Shown here one piece after another: positions 1 to 8,185 of a stretch of DNA of 64,000 nucleotides. Where the stretch lies: contig CANDCH010000003.1 in NCBI GenBank assembly GCA_947383145.1, positions 124,001 to 188,000 of the forward strand, given 5' to 3'. The position numbers were made by a program, and so were the translations under genes. Source of the stretch: an uncultured bacterium. Its GTDB lineage: Bacteria; Bacillota; Clostridia; Oscillospirales; Oscillospiraceae. The notes under the pieces were generated by a model, which worked only from the letters and a program-made list of their open reading frames with translations, did no database searches and had not been told where the DNA came from. Numbering within the stretch: the stretch's first letter is position 1; each line of letters starts with the position of its first letter.

Positions 1-48
1 CAGGCCGGTTTTTTCCGCCACAGCGGCGATCAGTTCAGTTTTGTTCAT
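1..48 (-). CDS. hup: HU family DNA-binding protein, N-terminal fragment
   Basis: The first 16 residues on the minus strand read MNKTELIAAVAEKTGL, the typical beginning of an HU nucleoid protein, a small dimeric DNA-bending protein. The rest lies beyond the left edge. The ATG at 46-48 follows an AGGAGG ribosome site by 10 nt. It stands just downstream of mazG and a SpoVB-family gene in the same direction, an arrangement familiar from Clostridia, which supports the call despite the short visible part. Confidence 0.85.
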   Translation of the reverse strand, partial: MNKTELIAAVAEKTGL

Positions 49-62
49 AATTTCTCTTCCTC

Positions 63-89
63 CTAAAAATGGTGTAAGGCGAAGCGCAT
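63..89 (-). CDS. possible 8-residue leader peptide upstream of hup
   Basis: A tiny reading frame, MRFALHHF followed by TAG, starts 7 nt after its own AGGAGGG ribosome site. Its stop codon overlaps the AGGAGG site of hup (TAGGAGG). Ribosomes ending here would sit on the hup start region, so translational coupling is possible. There is no homology evidence for such a short peptide, and the arrangement could be chance in a sequence rich in GGAGG. Confidence 0.25.
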   Translation of the reverse strand: MRFALHHF

Positions 90-161
90 GGACGCGCCCT
101 CCTATCAGCGGCAGCGCCGCTCATCTATCTTAAAGCGCGGCGTGGCGCTGTAAGTGTTATG

Positions 162-947
162 CTAATGGGCCTCCCGCCACAGGGCGGCCTGCTCCGAACC
201 GGAGAGCTTGTCCAGCGCAAGACCCCGCTGGGCCGCCAGGGCTTCCATGCGGCGGAACCGGACGGAAAACTTGTCGCAGGCGGCATGGAGGGCGTCCTCC
301 GGGTCGGCGTCCAGAAACCGGCCCGCGCAGACGGCGGCGAACAGCAGGTCTCCCAGCTCCTCCACGGGATCGCCGTCCCCCTCCAGGGCGGCGGCCCTCA
401 GCTCGTCCAGCTCTTCAGAGAGCTTGTCCAGCGCGCCGGACACATCCCGCCAGTCAAAACCGGCCTTGGCCGCTTTCTGCTTCATCTTTTCCGCCCGCCA
501 CAGAGCGGGCAGGGTGCGGGCCACGGCGTCCACCGCGTCGGCCTGGGTGTTCTGGTGCTTTTCCTTCTTTTTCAGCTCCTCCCAGTTGGAGAGGACCTCG
601 CCGGTGGAGTGAACGTTCACATCGCCAAAGACGTGGGGGTGGCGGTAGATCAGCTTTTTGCACACGCCGTCCGCCACGTCGTCCAGGGTGAACCGCCCCG
701 CGTCCTCCTCAATAGAGGCGTGGAAGCATACCTGAAGGAGCACATCCCCCAGCTCCTCCTTGAGGCCGTCCACATCGCCGCTGTCAATGGCCTCCGCCGC
801 CTCATAGGCTTCCTCCAGGAGGTTGCGGCGGATGGAGCGGTGGGTCTGCTCCTGGTCCCAGGGACAGCCCCCGGGATGGCGCAGCACCCGGACCAGCTCC
901 ATCAGGTCCTGGCAGGTATAGGCTTTTTTCGAACACCAATTTACCAT
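162..947 (-). CDS. mazG: nucleoside triphosphate pyrophosphohydrolase MazG
   Basis: A 261-residue protein with the two tandem MazG domains expected of the long form. The first holds GGCPWD, the helical metal-binding EEAYE and the EELGD motif; the second has EELDEL and a further EELGDLL. MazG hydrolyses NTPs and dNTPs to monophosphates and pyrophosphate, a nucleotide house-cleaning role in the cytosol. I chose the ATG at 945-947 because AGGTG lies 5 nt upstream; an in-frame TTG 33 nt earlier lacks a site. It sits between a SpoVB-family flippase and hup, matching the conserved yabM-yabN neighbourhood of Firmicutes. Confidence 0.93.
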   Translation of the reverse strand: MVNWCSKKAYTCQDLMELVRVLRHPGGCPWDQEQTHRSIRRNLLEEAYEAAEAIDSGDVDGLKEELGDVLLQVCFHASIEEDAGRFTLDDVADGVCKKLIYRHPHVFGDVNVHSTGEVLSNWEELKKKEKHQNTQADAVDAVARTLPALWRAEKMKQKAAKAGFDWRDVSGALDKLSEELDELRAAALEGDGDPVEELGDLLFAAVCAGRFLDADPEDALHAACDKFSVRFRRMEALAAQRGLALDKLSGSEQAALWREAH

Positions 948-1016
948 AGTATCACCTGAATTGCAAGACTTTTTTCCCAATCATGCAGATTTTTTCCACG
1001 CTTTTTTGAAAAAGCT

Positions 1017-2687
1017 TTACTCAACCCGCAGAATCCGGGCGATTTTGTCCCCCTTGGGAATGAGGGAGAGGTCCTCCCGGGAGATGGCGCGGGTGGCGAG
1101 GATGAGGGCGAAGTAAACGATTACCGCCACGCCGATGGCGGCGAACACGGCCAGGGCGTTGCCGGTGCGGCTGAGGGCCAGGGCGGCGGAGCCGTCCGGG
1201 AGAAGCTCCTCCGTCTCGGCCACGAGAATTTTCAGCGCCAGAAACGCCTTGGACATCAGCCCGTAGACGGCCCAGGCGGACAGCCCCATGGCCGCCGCCG
1301 CTCCCACCGGCTTGACAAACACCCGGGCCATGCTCAGGGAGCGGGGTAGGGTCCGCCAGATGATGAACAGGTCCAGCAGGGCGATGATCCAGAAGCAAGC
1401 CACGGTGCTGATGGGGCCGCCCTTGATGCCGATGTCCGGATTGCCGATGAGGAGGTAGCCCACCAGCAGCTTGAGGGCGCAGCCCACCACGGTGGTGGCC
1501 ATGGGCAGGGCCACCATCCGGTAGGCCTGGAGGACGGAGTTGCACACCAGCATGAAGCACACCGCCACCGAGGCGACGCCCAGCACGGACAGCATCCAGC
1601 CCCCCAGCTCCACGTCGGTGGCGGGGTAGAGCAGCCGCATGATGGGCTCGCCCAGCACGAACAGCCCCACCCCGGCGGGGATGGCCAGCAGGGCGGTGGT
1701 GCGCAGGGTGGTCTCGCTGATCTGGGCGGCCTGACGGCGGCGCTTCACCTGGAGGGCGGCGGACACGTGGGGGATGACGCTGGCGGTGAGGGGCACCATG
1801 AAGGAGGCGGGCAGGTTATATAAGGTGAGGGCCTTGTCATATACGCCCTTGGTCTCCCGGGCGGCGTCCAGGGTGAGGTTCAAGGCGTCCTGGAGCTGGC
1901 CCAGCAGGATGCGGGAGTCCAGGATGTTGGTCAGGGCGATGACGGAGGAGCTCAGGGTGATGGGGATGGCCAGCCGGGCCAGGGTGGCCAGGATGGTGCG
2001 GGAGTCCTCCGGCTCATCACGGAAATCGGGCAGGGTGCGCAGGTGCCCGCGGTAGCAGATATAGACGTAGAGCGCGCCCAGGGCGCAGCCCACCGACACC
2101 CCCAGGATGGCCCCGGCGGCGGCCAGCGCCTCGTCCTGGAGCTGAGTCTTGAAGAAGGAGGCCAGGGCAAGGCCGATGACCAGCTTGCACAGCGCCTCGA
2201 TGATCTGGGACACGGCGGTGGGAGTCATGAGGGCGTGGCCCTGGAAATAGCCCCGGTAGGCGGACAGAGGGCAGATGAAGAACACCGCCGGGGCCAGGGC
2301 CAGAATGCTGTAGGCGGCCTGACTGTCCCGCATCAGCTCGGCCAGCTGGTTTGGGAACACCGCCATGATGAGGAAGCTGACGGTGCCTAGCACGCAGAAG
2401 GCGGCCATGGACAGCTGGAATACCCGCTTCACCTGATTGCCCCGGCCCACGGCGTTGGACTCTGACACCATCTTGGACAGGGCCACCGGCAGGCCGCCGG
2501 TGGAGATGATGATGAGCAGGGAGTAGATGTTATAGGCGGTGTTGAAGTCGGCGAAGCCCGCGTCGGACAGGATGCCCCCCAGGGGAATTTTATACAGGGC
2601 GCCGATGAGCTTGACGATGATGACGCCCGCCGTCAGGATGCCGGCGCCGCCGAAGAAGGAGTTCTTTTTTGGAGTGGATGCAGACAT
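1017..2687 (-). CDS. SpoVB/MurJ-like polysaccharide flippase (MOP superfamily)
   Basis: A 556-residue polytopic membrane protein with about 14 hydrophobic segments, starting with a short polar N-terminus and then the glycine-rich first helix typical of this family. The arrangement YRGYFQG after helix 5 is characteristic of SpoVB/YabM/YtgP proteins. These flip lipid-linked sugars, such as lipid II or related precursors, across the cytoplasmic membrane, for cell wall, cortex or capsule synthesis. The gene lies upstream of mazG and hup on the same strand. Whether it acts in sporulation or vegetative wall synthesis cannot be told from sequence. AAAGG lies 9 nt before the ATG. Confidence 0.88.
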   Translation of the reverse strand: MSASTPKKNSFFGGAGILTAGVIIVKLIGALYKIPLGGILSDAGFADFNTAYNIYSLLIIISTGGLPVALSKMVSESNAVGRGNQVKRVFQLSMAAFCVLGTVSFLIMAVFPNQLAELMRDSQAAYSILALAPAVFFICPLSAYRGYFQGHALMTPTAVSQIIEALCKLVIGLALASFFKTQLQDEALAAAGAILGVSVGCALGALYVYICYRGHLRTLPDFRDEPEDSRTILATLARLAIPITLSSSVIALTNILDSRILLGQLQDALNLTLDAARETKGVYDKALTLYNLPASFMVPLTASVIPHVSAALQVKRRRQAAQISETTLRTTALLAIPAGVGLFVLGEPIMRLLYPATDVELGGWMLSVLGVASVAVCFMLVCNSVLQAYRMVALPMATTVVGCALKLLVGYLLIGNPDIGIKGGPISTVACFWIIALLDLFIIWRTLPRSLSMARVFVKPVGAAAAMGLSAWAVYGLMSKAFLALKILVAETEELLPDGSAALALSRTGNALAVFAAIGVAVIVYFALILATRAISREDLSLIPKGDKIARILRVE

Positions 2688-2738
2688 ATCCTCAGACCTT
2701 TCCCGTTAGAACCGAAGCGCTTGGCCGCGGCCGGATTC

Positions 2739-4040
2739 TCACTTGAACAGCAGCGGCAGGGCGTATTTCTCCACCTCGGACTTGATCTTGTCCAGGTCCA
2801 GGGTGAGGAACGCCCCGTTTTGGTATATGACGCGGCCCCGGGCCATATTCATCGCCACGTTGGAGCCGTGGGCGGAGAACACCAGATTTTCCGCCGGGTC
2901 GTGGCAGGGGATGAGGTTGGGGGCGTCGAAGTCCACCAGGATCAGGTCGGCGACACGTCCCGCCTCGATGCGCCCGGTGTTCCGGCCCAGGGCGTTCGCC
3001 CCGTTGATGGTGGCCATCTCCAGGGCCCGGCGGGCGGTCATGGCCATGGGGTCCCGGCGCACGCCGTTGTGGAGGACGGCGGCCAGCTTCATGTCGGCGA
3101 ACATATCCACGCTGTTGTGGGAGCTGACGCCGTCGGTGCCCAGGGCGGCGTTCACCCCGGCCCGGAGCATATCCGGGATGGGGGCCACGCCGGAGCCCAA
3201 TTTCAGATTGGAGTAGGGGTTGTGGACGCAGGAGACGCCCTTCTGTCTCATAATGGCCCAGTCCTCGGGGGTGGTGTACACGCAGTGGGCGGCGATGGCC
3301 CGGGTGTCCCACACGCCGTAACGGTCCAGCAGCTGGATGGGAGTGAGGCCGTATTTCTCCAGGCACTGGGCGTGCTCCCTTTGGGTCTCGGAGATGTGTA
3401 CATGCATCCCCAGGCCGTGCTCACGGGCGTAGTTGGCCACCCACTCCCACACCGGGGGGCAGGAGGTGTATTCCGCGTGGATGGAGGCGTCCACCAGGAT
3501 CTGCCCGTCCCCAGCGTTGTGCCAGTCCTCATACAGCCGGATGTGGTTCTCACAGTCCTCGCATTTGTCCGGGGAGAAGTCCTCCGGCGCGCCGAAATAC
3601 ACCGCGCCGTTGCACAGGTTGGCGGAGATTCCGGCGTCCAGCGCCTGCTTGGCCACCACCCCCATGCGCATATACATATCCGCAACGCAGGTGACGCCGG
3701 AGGCGATCATCTCCGCCAGACCCAGCCCGGTGGCGGCGGCGATGGAGCGGTCGTCCCATTTGTCCTCGGCGGGGAAGATGTAGTCGTTGAGCCAGGTTTG
3801 CAGGTCGCACCCCCCGCCGTAGCCCCGCATGAGGGTCATGGGGATATGGGTGTGGCAGTTGACAAAGCCGGGCATCATCACCTTGCCGGTGCAGTCGATG
3901 GTCTGGTCAAAGTCCCCCTGGGGGCGGTTGGGGCCCACATAGGAGATGTTGGCGCCGTTCACCGCCACGTAGCCGTAACGCAGGGTGGTGAACGCCTCGT
4001 CCATGAGCAGGGCGGTGACGTTGGTAAACAGGGTGGTCAT
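2739..4040 (-). CDS. mtaD: amidohydrolase, MTA/SAH deaminase type
   Basis: A 433-residue metal-dependent hydrolase of the TrzN/MtaD class. Visible motifs are GFVNCHTHIPMTLMRG (first metal histidines), HVHISET (metal His and catalytic Glu), AAHCVYT (metal His) and ALGTDGVSSHNS (metal Asp). Such enzymes deaminate 5'-methylthioadenosine, S-adenosylhomocysteine or related adenosines to the inosine form. I set the start at the ATG 4038-4040, 6 nt after AAGGAGGG. It begins 17 nt after the purine nucleoside phosphorylase gene, so the pair probably deaminates and then phosphorolyses a purine nucleoside. The exact substrate is inference. Confidence 0.85.
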   Translation of the reverse strand: MTTLFTNVTALLMDEAFTTLRYGYVAVNGANISYVGPNRPQGDFDQTIDCTGKVMMPGFVNCHTHIPMTLMRGYGGGCDLQTWLNDYIFPAEDKWDDRSIAAATGLGLAEMIASGVTCVADMYMRMGVVAKQALDAGISANLCNGAVYFGAPEDFSPDKCEDCENHIRLYEDWHNAGDGQILVDASIHAEYTSCPPVWEWVANYAREHGLGMHVHISETQREHAQCLEKYGLTPIQLLDRYGVWDTRAIAAHCVYTTPEDWAIMRQKGVSCVHNPYSNLKLGSGVAPIPDMLRAGVNAALGTDGVSSHNSVDMFADMKLAAVLHNGVRRDPMAMTARRALEMATINGANALGRNTGRIEAGRVADLILVDFDAPNLIPCHDPAENLVFSAHGSNVAMNMARGRVIYQNGAFLTLDLDKIKSEVEKYALPLLFK

Positions 4041-4057
4041 GGGAAGCCCTCCTTCTC

Positions 4058-4882
4058 TCACAGTTTTCTCAGACAGCCCAGCACCAGCCGGGAGAATTTG
4101 TCCTTTGCGGCCTCGGCGGCGTCCAGCACCTCTTTTTCACTGAGCGGCTGGTCCAGAATGCCCGCCGCCATGTTGCTCAGCAGGGTGAAGCCCAGCACCT
4201 CCATGCCGCAGTGGCCCGCCGCGATAACCTCCGGGGCGGTGGACATGCCCACCGCGTCGCCCCCCAGGAGACGGACGGCCCGGACCTCGGCGGGGGTCTC
4301 GTACTGGGGGCCGTAGCAATAGAAGTAGACCCCCTCCCGCAGGGTGATGAACATGTCGGCGGCGGTGTCCCGGGCGATTTTTTGCAGGCGCGGGGTGTAC
4401 AGGTGGGAGGCGTCGGGGAAGCGGACGCCGAACTCGGGGAGATTCTCCCCCCGGAGGGGGGATTCGGAGAACAGCTTGATCTGGTCGGTGATGAGCATCA
4501 GGTCCCCGGCCTGCCAGTCGGTGCGCACGCACCCGGCGGCGTTGGTGACGATGAGGGCGTCGCAGCCCAGCAGCCGCAGCACCCGCACAGCGTAGGACAC
4601 CTGGTCGTAGCCATAGCCCTCGTAATGGTGCATCCGGCCCTGCATCACGGCCACCGGCCTGCCCGCCAGGGAGCCGAACACCAGCCGGCCCTTGTGGCCT
4701 GGGGCGGTGGACGCCTTGAAGTGGGGAATTTCGCCGTAGGGGATGGCGGTGGGGTTCTCCACCGCGTCGCCAAGGAAGCCCAGGCCTGAGCCCAGGACCA
4801 TGGCGACTTTGGGGATAAATCCCCCGATTTTTTCCCGGATGTAATCAGCGCTCTCCTGATACTGTGCGAATGTGTACGCCAT
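4058..4882 (-). CDS. punA: purine nucleoside phosphorylase, trimeric PNP-I family
   Basis: A 274-residue enzyme showing the family landmarks in order: GSGLG phosphate loop, APGHKG, GRMHHYEGYG, NAAG, GPQYETPAEVRA and GMSTAPE. It cleaves purine (deoxy)nucleosides with phosphate to the free base and (deoxy)ribose-1-phosphate in the cytosol. The length is normal for trimeric PNP. GGGAGG lies 8 nt before the ATG. It is first in a two-gene operon with the downstream deaminase, under the promoter at 4923-4951. Confidence 0.93.
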   Translation of the reverse strand: MAYTFAQYQESADYIREKIGGFIPKVAMVLGSGLGFLGDAVENPTAIPYGEIPHFKASTAPGHKGRLVFGSLAGRPVAVMQGRMHHYEGYGYDQVSYAVRVLRLLGCDALIVTNAAGCVRTDWQAGDLMLITDQIKLFSESPLRGENLPEFGVRFPDASHLYTPRLQKIARDTAADMFITLREGVYFYCYGPQYETPAEVRAVRLLGGDAVGMSTAPEVIAAGHCGMEVLGFTLLSNMAAGILDQPLSEKEVLDAAEAAKDKFSRLVLGCLRKL

Positions 4883-4922
4883 AGCCGCAGCCTCCCATGG
4901 TAAAATTTTGTTGAATCAATCT

Positions 4923-4951
4923 AGTTTACACCATTTCCCCGCAAAAATCAA
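4923..4951 (-). promoter_or_regulatory. sigma-A promoter of the punA-deaminase operon
   Basis: On the minus strand TTGATT and TAAACT are separated by exactly 17 nt, about 40 nt before the punA start codon. The match is good, but activity is inferred. Confidence 0.6.
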
Positions 4952-5018
4952 TGAACAGGATATAAATTTCCCGGAAAGGCCGGGAGAGCGCCCGCCGGCG
5001 CGGCGGGAAAAATTCCCC

Positions 5019-5064
5019 TTGACAAATATTACGGTTACTGATATAGTTATTACAGTAACCGTAA
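5019..5064 (+). promoter_or_regulatory. padR promoter with a 12-bp palindromic operator
   Basis: TTGACA and TATAGT are separated by 17 nt. A perfect inverted repeat, TTACGGTTACTG and its complement CAGTAACCGTAA (5029-5040 and 5053-5064, 12-nt gap), covers the spacer, the -10 box and the start region. It directly precedes a PadR gene, so autorepression is the obvious reading. PadR proteins are known to bind such dyads near their own promoters. Confidence 0.8.
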
Positions 5065-5079
5065 GAAAGGAGGCGCGCA

Positions 5080-5499
5080 ATGCGGGACAATGCCAAAGGA
5101 GGGGCGCTGACGGAGGTGACCTTTTATATCCTTTTGGCCCTGTACACCCCCCGGCATGGCTATGCCGTCATGCAGTTTATCGAGGAGAAAACGGGCGGGC
5201 GGCTGTCGCTGGGGGCGGGGACGCTGTACGGGGCGCTGAATACCCTCCAGGAGAAGGGCTGGATTGAGCCCCTGGGCGGGGGGACGCGGAAGAAGGAGTA
5301 CGCCGTCACCGCCCAGGGGCGAAGGGCGGCGGAACGGGAGCTGGCGCGGCTGAACGAGCTGACGGCCGCGGCGGCGGAAATTATGGGAGGTGCGCAGGAT
5401 GAAAAAAACATGCTATCGGTATTTCTGGAGCCTGACGGGGGCCCAGGCCAGGTGGCTCAACAAAATGTCGGACCGGGGCTTCCGTCTGGCGCGTACTGA
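5080..5499 (+). CDS. PadR family transcriptional regulator
   Basis: A winged-helix repressor of the PadR family: residues 10-80 carry LTEVTFYILLAL, HGYAVMQFIEE, GTLYGALNTLQEKGWIE and the wing GGTRKKEYAVT. AAAGGAGG lies 6 nt before the ATG. After about residue 105 the frame runs for 33 more codons through the start of the next gene in another frame, so this low-similarity tail may not be native. PadR genes are often paired with DUF2812 membrane proteins, as here. An A-AAA-AAC heptamer lies at 5403-5409 in the overlap. Confidence 0.88.
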   Translation: MRDNAKGGALTEVTFYILLALYTPRHGYAVMQFIEEKTGGRLSLGAGTLYGALNTLQEKGWIEPLGGGTRKKEYAVTAQGRRAAERELARLNELTAAAAEIMGGAQDEKNMLSVFLEPDGGPGQVAQQNVGPGLPSGAY

Positions 5500-5983
5500 A
5501 AAGCTGCTGTATGAGTTTGAGGCGTGCCGGCCCGGGCAGTACCGCTACTGTGTGGAGTTTGTGGGCCATCAGTCCAGGGAGGAGGCGGACCGCTACGCCC
5601 GGTTCCTGGAGGACTGCGGCTATCGGGTGTTCTTCAAGAATGTCAACCTCGACTGGAATGTGGGCAAGGCGGAGGTCCGCCCCTGGGCGGAAAAGGGAGG
5701 GCGGCTGGCCTCCGACGCCACCACCTACAACCGGGAGCTGCTCATTGTGGAGAAGGAGAACGACGGGAAGCCCTTTGAGCTCCACACCACGGGGGAGGAC
5801 CGGGCCCGGTATCTCCGGGCCTGCAGGCGGCCCGCCCTGTTTCTGTTCGCGGCGGCGGCGCTCATGGCCGTGCTCCTGAGGTCGTGGACGGCGGCGGGAT
5901 TTGCCCTTTTGGCCCTGGCGGCGCTGGTTCGGTATCAGGTGGAGCTGGTCCGTATAAAAACGCGGAGCGAATGGGAGGAGTGA
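5399..5983 (+). CDS. DUF2812 domain membrane protein
   Basis: A 194-residue protein with the DUF2812 layout: an aromatic N-terminal domain (residues about 1-115, with WLNKMSDRGFRL), then two hydrophobic segments near 145-185 and a short charged tail. The start at ATG 5399 is preceded by GGGAGG at 8 nt. The function of the family is unknown. It is regularly encoded right after a PadR regulator, probably as a membrane partner or target of that regulon. The first 100 bases overlap the padR frame. Confidence 0.82.
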   Translation: MKKTCYRYFWSLTGAQARWLNKMSDRGFRLARTEKLLYEFEACRPGQYRYCVEFVGHQSREEADRYARFLEDCGYRVFFKNVNLDWNVGKAEVRPWAEKGGRLASDATTYNRELLIVEKENDGKPFELHTTGEDRARYLRACRRPALFLFAAAALMAVLLRSWTAAGFALLALAALVRYQVELVRIKTRSEWEE

Positions 5984-5987
5984 ACCC

Positions 5988-6383
5988 ATGAAACGCAAGG
6001 CAAAAGGGGCAATTCCGGCAATCCTCATCGCCGCCGCGGCTGTCGCTGCCATCCTCGCGGCGCGGGCGATGGGCTTCGCCACCACCCGCAGCGCCCTGCG
6101 GGTGGGCTACATCGGCGGCGGCGGGCGGGACAGCTGGTCGGGCAGCTACATCCTGCTGGACGGGACCATGAGGCGGAGGGTGCATCCAAAGGGAGAAGCA
6201 CTTCACATAGAGGTGCGCACGGAGGGCGGCGCCCTCTCCGTTGTGGTGGAGGACGGGGACGGCGGCGTCCTGTTTCAGGAGGAGGACGCGGGCACGGCCT
6301 CCTATGACGTGCCGGTGGACGGCGCGGTGCTGATCCGCCTGGAGGCGGAGCGGCACAAGGGCGGTTTTCAGATCTCCTCGTGA
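5988..6383 (+). CDS. small exported or membrane-anchored protein, unknown function
   Basis: A 131-residue protein with a lysine-rich N-terminus and one hydrophobic helix at about residues 8-28, then a soluble, glycine- and acidic-rich domain predicted outside the membrane. No cysteine lipobox is visible. GGGAGGAG lies 7 nt before the ATG, only 4 nt after the DUF2812 gene, and the terminator at 6391 follows, so it is the last gene of the padR operon. No family is recognised. Confidence 0.7.
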   Translation: MKRKAKGAIPAILIAAAAVAAILAARAMGFATTRSALRVGYIGGGGRDSWSGSYILLDGTMRRRVHPKGEALHIEVRTEGGALSVVVEDGDGGVLFQEEDAGTASYDVPVDGAVLIRLEAERHKGGFQISS

Positions 6384-6390
6384 GGGAGGC

Positions 6391-6431
6391 AAGCGGGCGG
6401 GCGGTTTCCTATGGAAACCGCCCGCCCGCTT
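6391..6431. terminator. bidirectional terminator hairpin between convergent operons
   Basis: A perfect 19-bp inverted repeat (AAGCGGGCGGGCGG... with a TAT loop) lies between the padR operon and the convergent histidine kinase operon. The T-tracts are short, so it may work through stem strength in both directions. Confidence 0.75.
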
Positions 6432-6450
6432 GATTTGGGGCGTGAGCCGT

Positions 6451-7341
6451 TCAGCGCGCTTCCGGGAAGCGGAGGGCCACGGACAGCCGTCCGGCCTCAC
6501 AGCGGGCGCTGATGGTCCCGCCCATGCGCTCGGTGAGGGCGCGGGCGATGGACAGCCCCAGCCCGGTGGAGCCGCGGCCCGTCTCCACGGTGTAGAACCG
6601 GTCGAACAGCCGCCCCACCTGGACCTCGTCCAGCCCGGGCGCGGCGTTGGACAGGGTGAGGACGCCCTCCGGGGCCAGAACCACCTCCAGATCGCCGCCG
6701 CTGTATTTCAGGGCGTTGGCCAGCAGGTTGCCCAGCACCCGGGACAGGGCCGCCCGGTCCAGCTCCCGCACCACCCGTCCCTCCGGCAGGGACACCCTGG
6801 GCGTGATTCCCCCCTCCACCAGCGCCCCGTAAAAGGAGGCCACCGCCTCCTCCACGGCGGCGTTCAAATCCACCGGCTCGAGCTTCAGACCGTCCTCCAG
6901 GCTGGCGGCCACGGCGCAGCGCAGGAGCTCCTCCGTGAGCCGGCGCATGGCCTCCGCCCGGTCCGCGATGAGGGCCAGGTACCGGGCCTGGTCCGGGGTT
7001 TTGTCCCCACGTTCCAGCAGCTCCAGATAGCCGCAGATGGCGGTCAGCGGCGTGCGCAGGTCGTGGGAGACGTTGGTTACCGCCTCCTTCAGTTCCCGGT
7101 CGCCGTTTTCGTACCGCTGGCGCAGGCGGCGCAGCTCCTTGAGGCGGACGTTGAGCTCCGCCGCCAGCCTGCGGGCGTGGGGGTCCCGGGTGGACAGAAA
7201 GACGGGGTTGTTGGTGTCGGTGGAGAGCCGCGCCCCCAACTGGTCCGCGATGCCGTCCAGACTGTGCTGGAGCAGGCGCAGGCGGATCAGCAGGGCCAGC
7301 GCGGCGGCGGCCAGGGCGGCGCACAGCAGCCAGGGGAGCAT
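6451..7341 (-). CDS. sensor histidine kinase
   Basis: A 296-residue kinase with a single N-terminal membrane helix (residues 1-20), a short linker, the H-box VSHDLRTPLTAICGYLELL, the N-box NLLANALKYS, and the G-boxes including GSTGLGLSIARALTERMGG. There is no extracellular sensor loop, as in intramembrane-sensing kinases that work with ABC transporters. I chose the ATG at 7339-7341, behind GAGGTGA; an in-frame GTG is 9 nt earlier. It is last in an operon with a response regulator and ABC transporter, so it probably reports transporter state or peptide antibiotic stress to that regulator. Confidence 0.9.
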   Translation of the reverse strand: MLPWLLCAALAAAALALLIRLRLLQHSLDGIADQLGARLSTDTNNPVFLSTRDPHARRLAAELNVRLKELRRLRQRYENGDRELKEAVTNVSHDLRTPLTAICGYLELLERGDKTPDQARYLALIADRAEAMRRLTEELLRCAVAASLEDGLKLEPVDLNAAVEEAVASFYGALVEGGITPRVSLPEGRVVRELDRAALSRVLGNLLANALKYSGGDLEVVLAPEGVLTLSNAAPGLDEVQVGRLFDRFYTVETGRGSTGLGLSIARALTERMGGTISARCEAGRLSVALRFPEAR

Positions 7342-7354
7342 GGGCTTCACCTCG

Positions 7355-8176
7355 TCATTTCAGGTCTTTTTTGCGGAACAGGGCAATGCCCGCCCCGGTG
7401 GACAGGGCGGCGACGGCCAGGGAGTACAGCGGCATCCAGCGAAGATTCTGCGCCTCCCGGCTGGCGTATTCTATGGCCTGACTGCTTGGCAGCAGGGCGT
7501 AAAGGGCTTCAAAAACGGTCCGCCGCGCGCCGCCCAGATATTGGGGATTGGGAACCGGACCGCCGGGAATGAACTCCCCTTTTGCGCTCCAGGAGCCATT
7601 CAAATACTCTGGGGCCAGCAGGCGGCTTCGGAGGTAGACGGCGGCCAGGAGCAGGAGGAAAACGCCCAGGATACATACCACCGCCGACAGGCTTTTCCGG
7701 CCGCAGTTCATCACAACCAGGGTAAAGAGGGCGCAGAACGCCGCCATCGCCGCCAGCGAGCCCAGGCTGATGAGGAATGCCGTCCCCGCGTCCAGCTCCA
7801 ACGGCCCCACCAGCGGTATTCCAACCGCCGCCGACGCCCCCATGTGGGCCCCGCAGAACAGCAGGGACGCGGCCATGCCCGTCAGCAGGTTGGCGGCGTA
7901 GATGGACGCGCGGGCGTGACCTGCCGCCGCCTTGCTCCGTATGGCGCCGTCGCTGTGTTCCGTGCCAAAAAACAGGGGGACGAAAGCCGCCGTGAGGATG
8001 GACGCCGTCAGCGGATAGGCAAAAAACGCCCCGTCCAGCGCGATGGGCTCCATCCGGCTCATCTCGTAATAGTTGAAAGCGATCAACGCCCCAAACCCGG
8101 CGCAGAACGCCAGCAGGCCCCAAAACAACCCGCTTTTCCGCAGACGGAAGAAGTTCGCGGCCAGTAATCTCCTCAT
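7355..8176 (-). CDS. ABC-2 type transporter permease
   Basis: A 273-residue protein with six hydrophobic segments and the layout of lantibiotic/bacitracin-type permeases: a short cytosolic start (RRLLAANFFRLRKS), a first helix, then the FFGTEHSDGAIRSK loop after helix 2. It is about the same length as, and clearly related to, the preceding permease gene (shared GTE-SDGAIR and C-terminal FRKKDLK/FKRKDLK ends), so the pair arose by duplication and probably forms a heterodimer with the ATPase. The ATG at 8174-8176 follows AGGTGG by 5 nt. Confidence 0.87.
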   Translation of the reverse strand: MRRLLAANFFRLRKSGLFWGLLAFCAGFGALIAFNYYEMSRMEPIALDGAFFAYPLTASILTAAFVPLFFGTEHSDGAIRSKAAAGHARASIYAANLLTGMAASLLFCGAHMGASAAVGIPLVGPLELDAGTAFLISLGSLAAMAAFCALFTLVVMNCGRKSLSAVVCILGVFLLLLAAVYLRSRLLAPEYLNGSWSAKGEFIPGGPVPNPQYLGGARRTVFEALYALLPSSQAIEYASREAQNLRWMPLYSLAVAALSTGAGIALFRKKDLK

Positions 8177-8185
8177 GCCGCCCAC

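Noticed and set aside
2721..4316. Long plus-strand reading frame opposite the deaminase and punA genes
   Set aside because: Antisense to two conserved enzymes; low-complexity G/V/H composition typical of GC-rich shadow frames.
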